In this document: one piece after another, positions 62,367 through 64,000 of the stretch
How positions within the stretch are numbered: the stretch's first letter is position 1
How the letters are laid out: each line of letters starts with the position of its first letter
DNA from: Flavobacterium sp.
Lineage (GTDB): Bacteria; Bacteroidota; Bacteroidia; Flavobacteriales; Flavobacteriaceae
Assembly (NCBI RefSeq): GCF_027531705.1
Contig: NZ_JAPZSP010000018.1
Coordinates: 186,001-250,000 of the forward strand
Direction: 5' to 3'
Length of the DNA: 64,000 bases
Program-made: the position numbers and the translations under genes
Notes under the pieces: generated by a model
Database searches by the model: none
Told to the model about the DNA's origin: nothing
What the model saw: the letters and a program-made list of their open reading frames with translations, nothing else

Positions 62367-63487
62367 TTTTTTAAAATTAATGAATTAAATAAATTTTGCC
62401 ACTTTAAAATAACATTTTCTTTTGAAAATCGATAACTGTTTTGCTTTCCTTTTTTACCAATTGCAATTCTTAATTCATGATCATTAATTAGAAGATTTAT
62501 TTTTTCGGAAAGAGCAATAATATCTTGGTTTTTAACAATAAATCCATCTTCATTGTTAGTTATTATATTTTTTGGCCCATGAGGACAGTCAAAAGAAACT
62601 ATTGGCAAGCCTGATGCCAATGATTCCAATAATATCATAGGAAAGCATTCTGTTAATGAAGTCATTACATAGATTGAATAATCTAATAAGATCAAATCTA
62701 AGTTAGAAACAGCATTTTTTATTATCACATTTTTTTGCAAATTGTTTTCATTTATTAAGTTTTGAAGACTTTCAATATATTTCTTTTCTCCTTGCCCATA
62801 TATATGTAATTCCCAATCAGAATTTTGTTCAACTACTATTTTCCATGCCAATATTGCTTTTTCAAAACCTTTTACTGGTGCAATTCTTCCAGCTGCAATA
62901 GCCTTATGATTATTTAAAATTGCAACAGAATCATCATTTATTGTTATTGGATTTGGAATTATTTCAAGATTATTACTTCTGTAGTATTGTGCTTCATCAT
63001 CATTTAACAAAATTAATTTAGTGTACTTTGATTCAATAAAATCATTAATCAAAAAAATCATCTTTTTCAAAAAAGAAGCATTTTTTCGATCAATTTCTTC
63101 AAAATATCTTGATGAATGAAATTCTTTTAGTTTTGGTATTTGTCTAAGAAAAAAAGGTGTCCAATAAAAATCAAAAGCATAATTACATGAAATAATTACA
63201 TCAGGTTTTATAGCTGAAATTGTCTTTTTCCATTGCTTAAAATGAAATGGAATTTTAGAAATATTTTTTGGATGAAAATAACTTATGAACCTAATATAAT
63301 TAACTCCAATATCAACTCTTTTTATTTTATTCGACAAAAAGTAGCATGGTTCATAACCTTTTTGTTCAGTAGTCAAAATATAGACTTCATAATTTAAAAC
63401 ATCGGCAAAATAATTGGCTTTTTCTGCCATTACTTTTTCAATTCCTCCATGAAGATAAATCTGGTCTGTTGTAAAAAGAATTCTCAT
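62363..63487 (-). CDS. Glycosyltransferase family 4
   Basis: A 374-residue GT-B enzyme. Opening RILFTTDQIYLHGGIEKVMA, linker KAIAAGRIAPVKGFEKAILA and donor motif TECFPMILLESLASGLPIVS are intact. Its C-terminal half is clearly paralogous to the gene at 63484 (shared SFDCP-GP--II-NNEDGF-VKN), and the two overlap by 4 nt, which suggests a tandem duplication. Confidence 0.92.
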   Translation of the reverse strand: MRILFTTDQIYLHGGIEKVMAEKANYFADVLNYEVYILTTEQKGYEPCYFLSNKIKRVDIGVNYIRFISYFHPKNISKIPFHFKQWKKTISAIKPDVIISCNYAFDFYWTPFFLRQIPKLKEFHSSRYFEEIDRKNASFLKKMIFLINDFIESKYTKLILLNDDEAQYYRSNNLEIIPNPITINDDSVAILNNHKAIAAGRIAPVKGFEKAILAWKIVVEQNSDWELHIYGQGEKKYIESLQNLINENNLQKNVIIKNAVSNLDLILLDYSIYVMTSLTECFPMILLESLASGLPIVSFDCPHGPKNIITNNEDGFIVKNQDIIALSEKINLLINDHELRIAIGKKGKQNSYRFSKENVILKWQNLFNSLILKN

Positions 63488-64000
63488 TTTGGAAGATCAT
63501 TAAATAAATTAACCCATTGTTTTACAATTGTTTCAGGCAAATAGCGCAATACATTTTGTTTGGCTTTGTTTCCCATTTCTTTTCGCAAAGCATCTTCTTC
63601 TATTAATCTATTAACTTTAGAAGCAAAATCTTTATAATCTCCATTTTTTACCAAAAATCCGTCTTCATTATTTTTGATAATATCACTTGGCCCACATGGA
63701 CAATCAAACGAAACGCACGGAACGCCACAAACCATTGCTTCAATCAAAACCATTCCGAATCCTTCGTAACGAGAAGAAAGAGCATATATTGAAGATGCCA
63801 AATACTGTTGCTCGATATTTTTTACTGGTTCATGAAAAAAAACACTTTTATCTATATTTAATTCTTTTGCCAATTTATCTAAACCTAGTGATTTATCAAA
63901 TTTTCCATAAATATCAAGTTGCCAATCGGGATGTTTTTGATTTACAATTTGCCATGATTGTAAAAGCAAGTCGAATCCTTTTTGATAATTTTGCCTTCCT
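63484..64000 (-). CDS. Glycosyltransferase family 4, 5' part beyond window
   Basis: The C-terminal 171 residues of a GT4 enzyme are visible. The reading frame stays open to the window edge, where GRQNYQKGFDLLL corresponds to the usual GR...KG linker before the donor domain, so a TTG at 63969 is not the start. The donor motif YEGFGMVLIEAMVCGVPCVS and PCGPSDIIKNNEDGF are intact. It is a tandem paralogue of the preceding GT4. Confidence 0.9.
   Translation of the reverse strand, partial: GRQNYQKGFDLLLQSWQIVNQKHPDWQLDIYGKFDKSLGLDKLAKELNIDKSVFFHEPVKNIEQQYLASSIYALSSRYEGFGMVLIEAMVCGVPCVSFDCPCGPSDIIKNNEDGFLVKNGDYKDFASKVNRLIEEDALRKEMGNKAKQNVLRYLPETIVKQWVNLFNDLPK

Overview
The window is AT-rich DNA from a Bacteroidetes bacterium, most likely a Flavobacterium or close relative. 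Evidence: a roughly 1,100-residue SecA without a C-terminal zinc finger, a PorV/PorQ-type outer-membrane protein, a DUF2795 protein, promoter elements of the Bacteroidetes type (TTG, 17-23 nt, TAnnTTTG), a zeaxanthin-type crt operon, and intergenic repeats of a kind I associate with flavobacteria. I see no rRNA, tRNA, CRISPR array or insertion sequence.

Layout. 1-11.9 kb is housekeeping and mixed genes: a cut AlkB-like oxygenase, aquaporin, a DMT transporter, secA, a DUF2795 protein, a PduO-type cobalamin adenosyltransferase, a LolD-like ATPase, a lipoprotein, a methyltransferase and an ABC-F protein. 12.1-13.5 kb holds two tandem RelE/ParE-type toxin-antitoxin modules with nearly identical promoter blocks, followed by a DUF5808 membrane protein. 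13.5-17.2 kb is a carotenoid operon (B12-binding MerR regulator, crtI, crtB, crtZ, read leftwards), with a promoter framed by an 11-bp inverted repeat. 17.2-21.1 kb holds a GH25 lysozyme-like protein, pssA, a PorV-like protein and a DUF4105 protein.

21.05 kb to the right end is one large surface-polysaccharide locus, almost entirely on the minus strand. It has two initiating phosphoglycosyl transferases (a polytopic one at its left edge and a PglC-like one at 56.5 kb), about ten GT4-type and five GT2-type glycosyltransferases, several hexapeptide and other acyltransferases, a Wzm/Wzt ABC exporter, Wza-like and Wzc-like export/copolymerase proteins with a PHP-type tyrosine phosphatase, and two Wzy-like polymerase/ligase proteins. 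Sugar-supply genes include wecB, glf, an AsnB-like amidotransferase, a NeuA/NeuC/NeuB trio, and a PglF/PglE/PglD set.

Read together, PglF-PglE-PglD-NeuC-NeuB-NeuA could form a route from UDP-GlcNAc through UDP-diacetylbacillosamine to a CMP-legionaminic-type nonulosonate, while PglC could load diacetylbacillosamine phosphate onto the lipid carrier. The glycan probably also contains galactofuranose. No Wzx flippase is visible. The last gene runs off the right edge, so the locus continues beyond the window.
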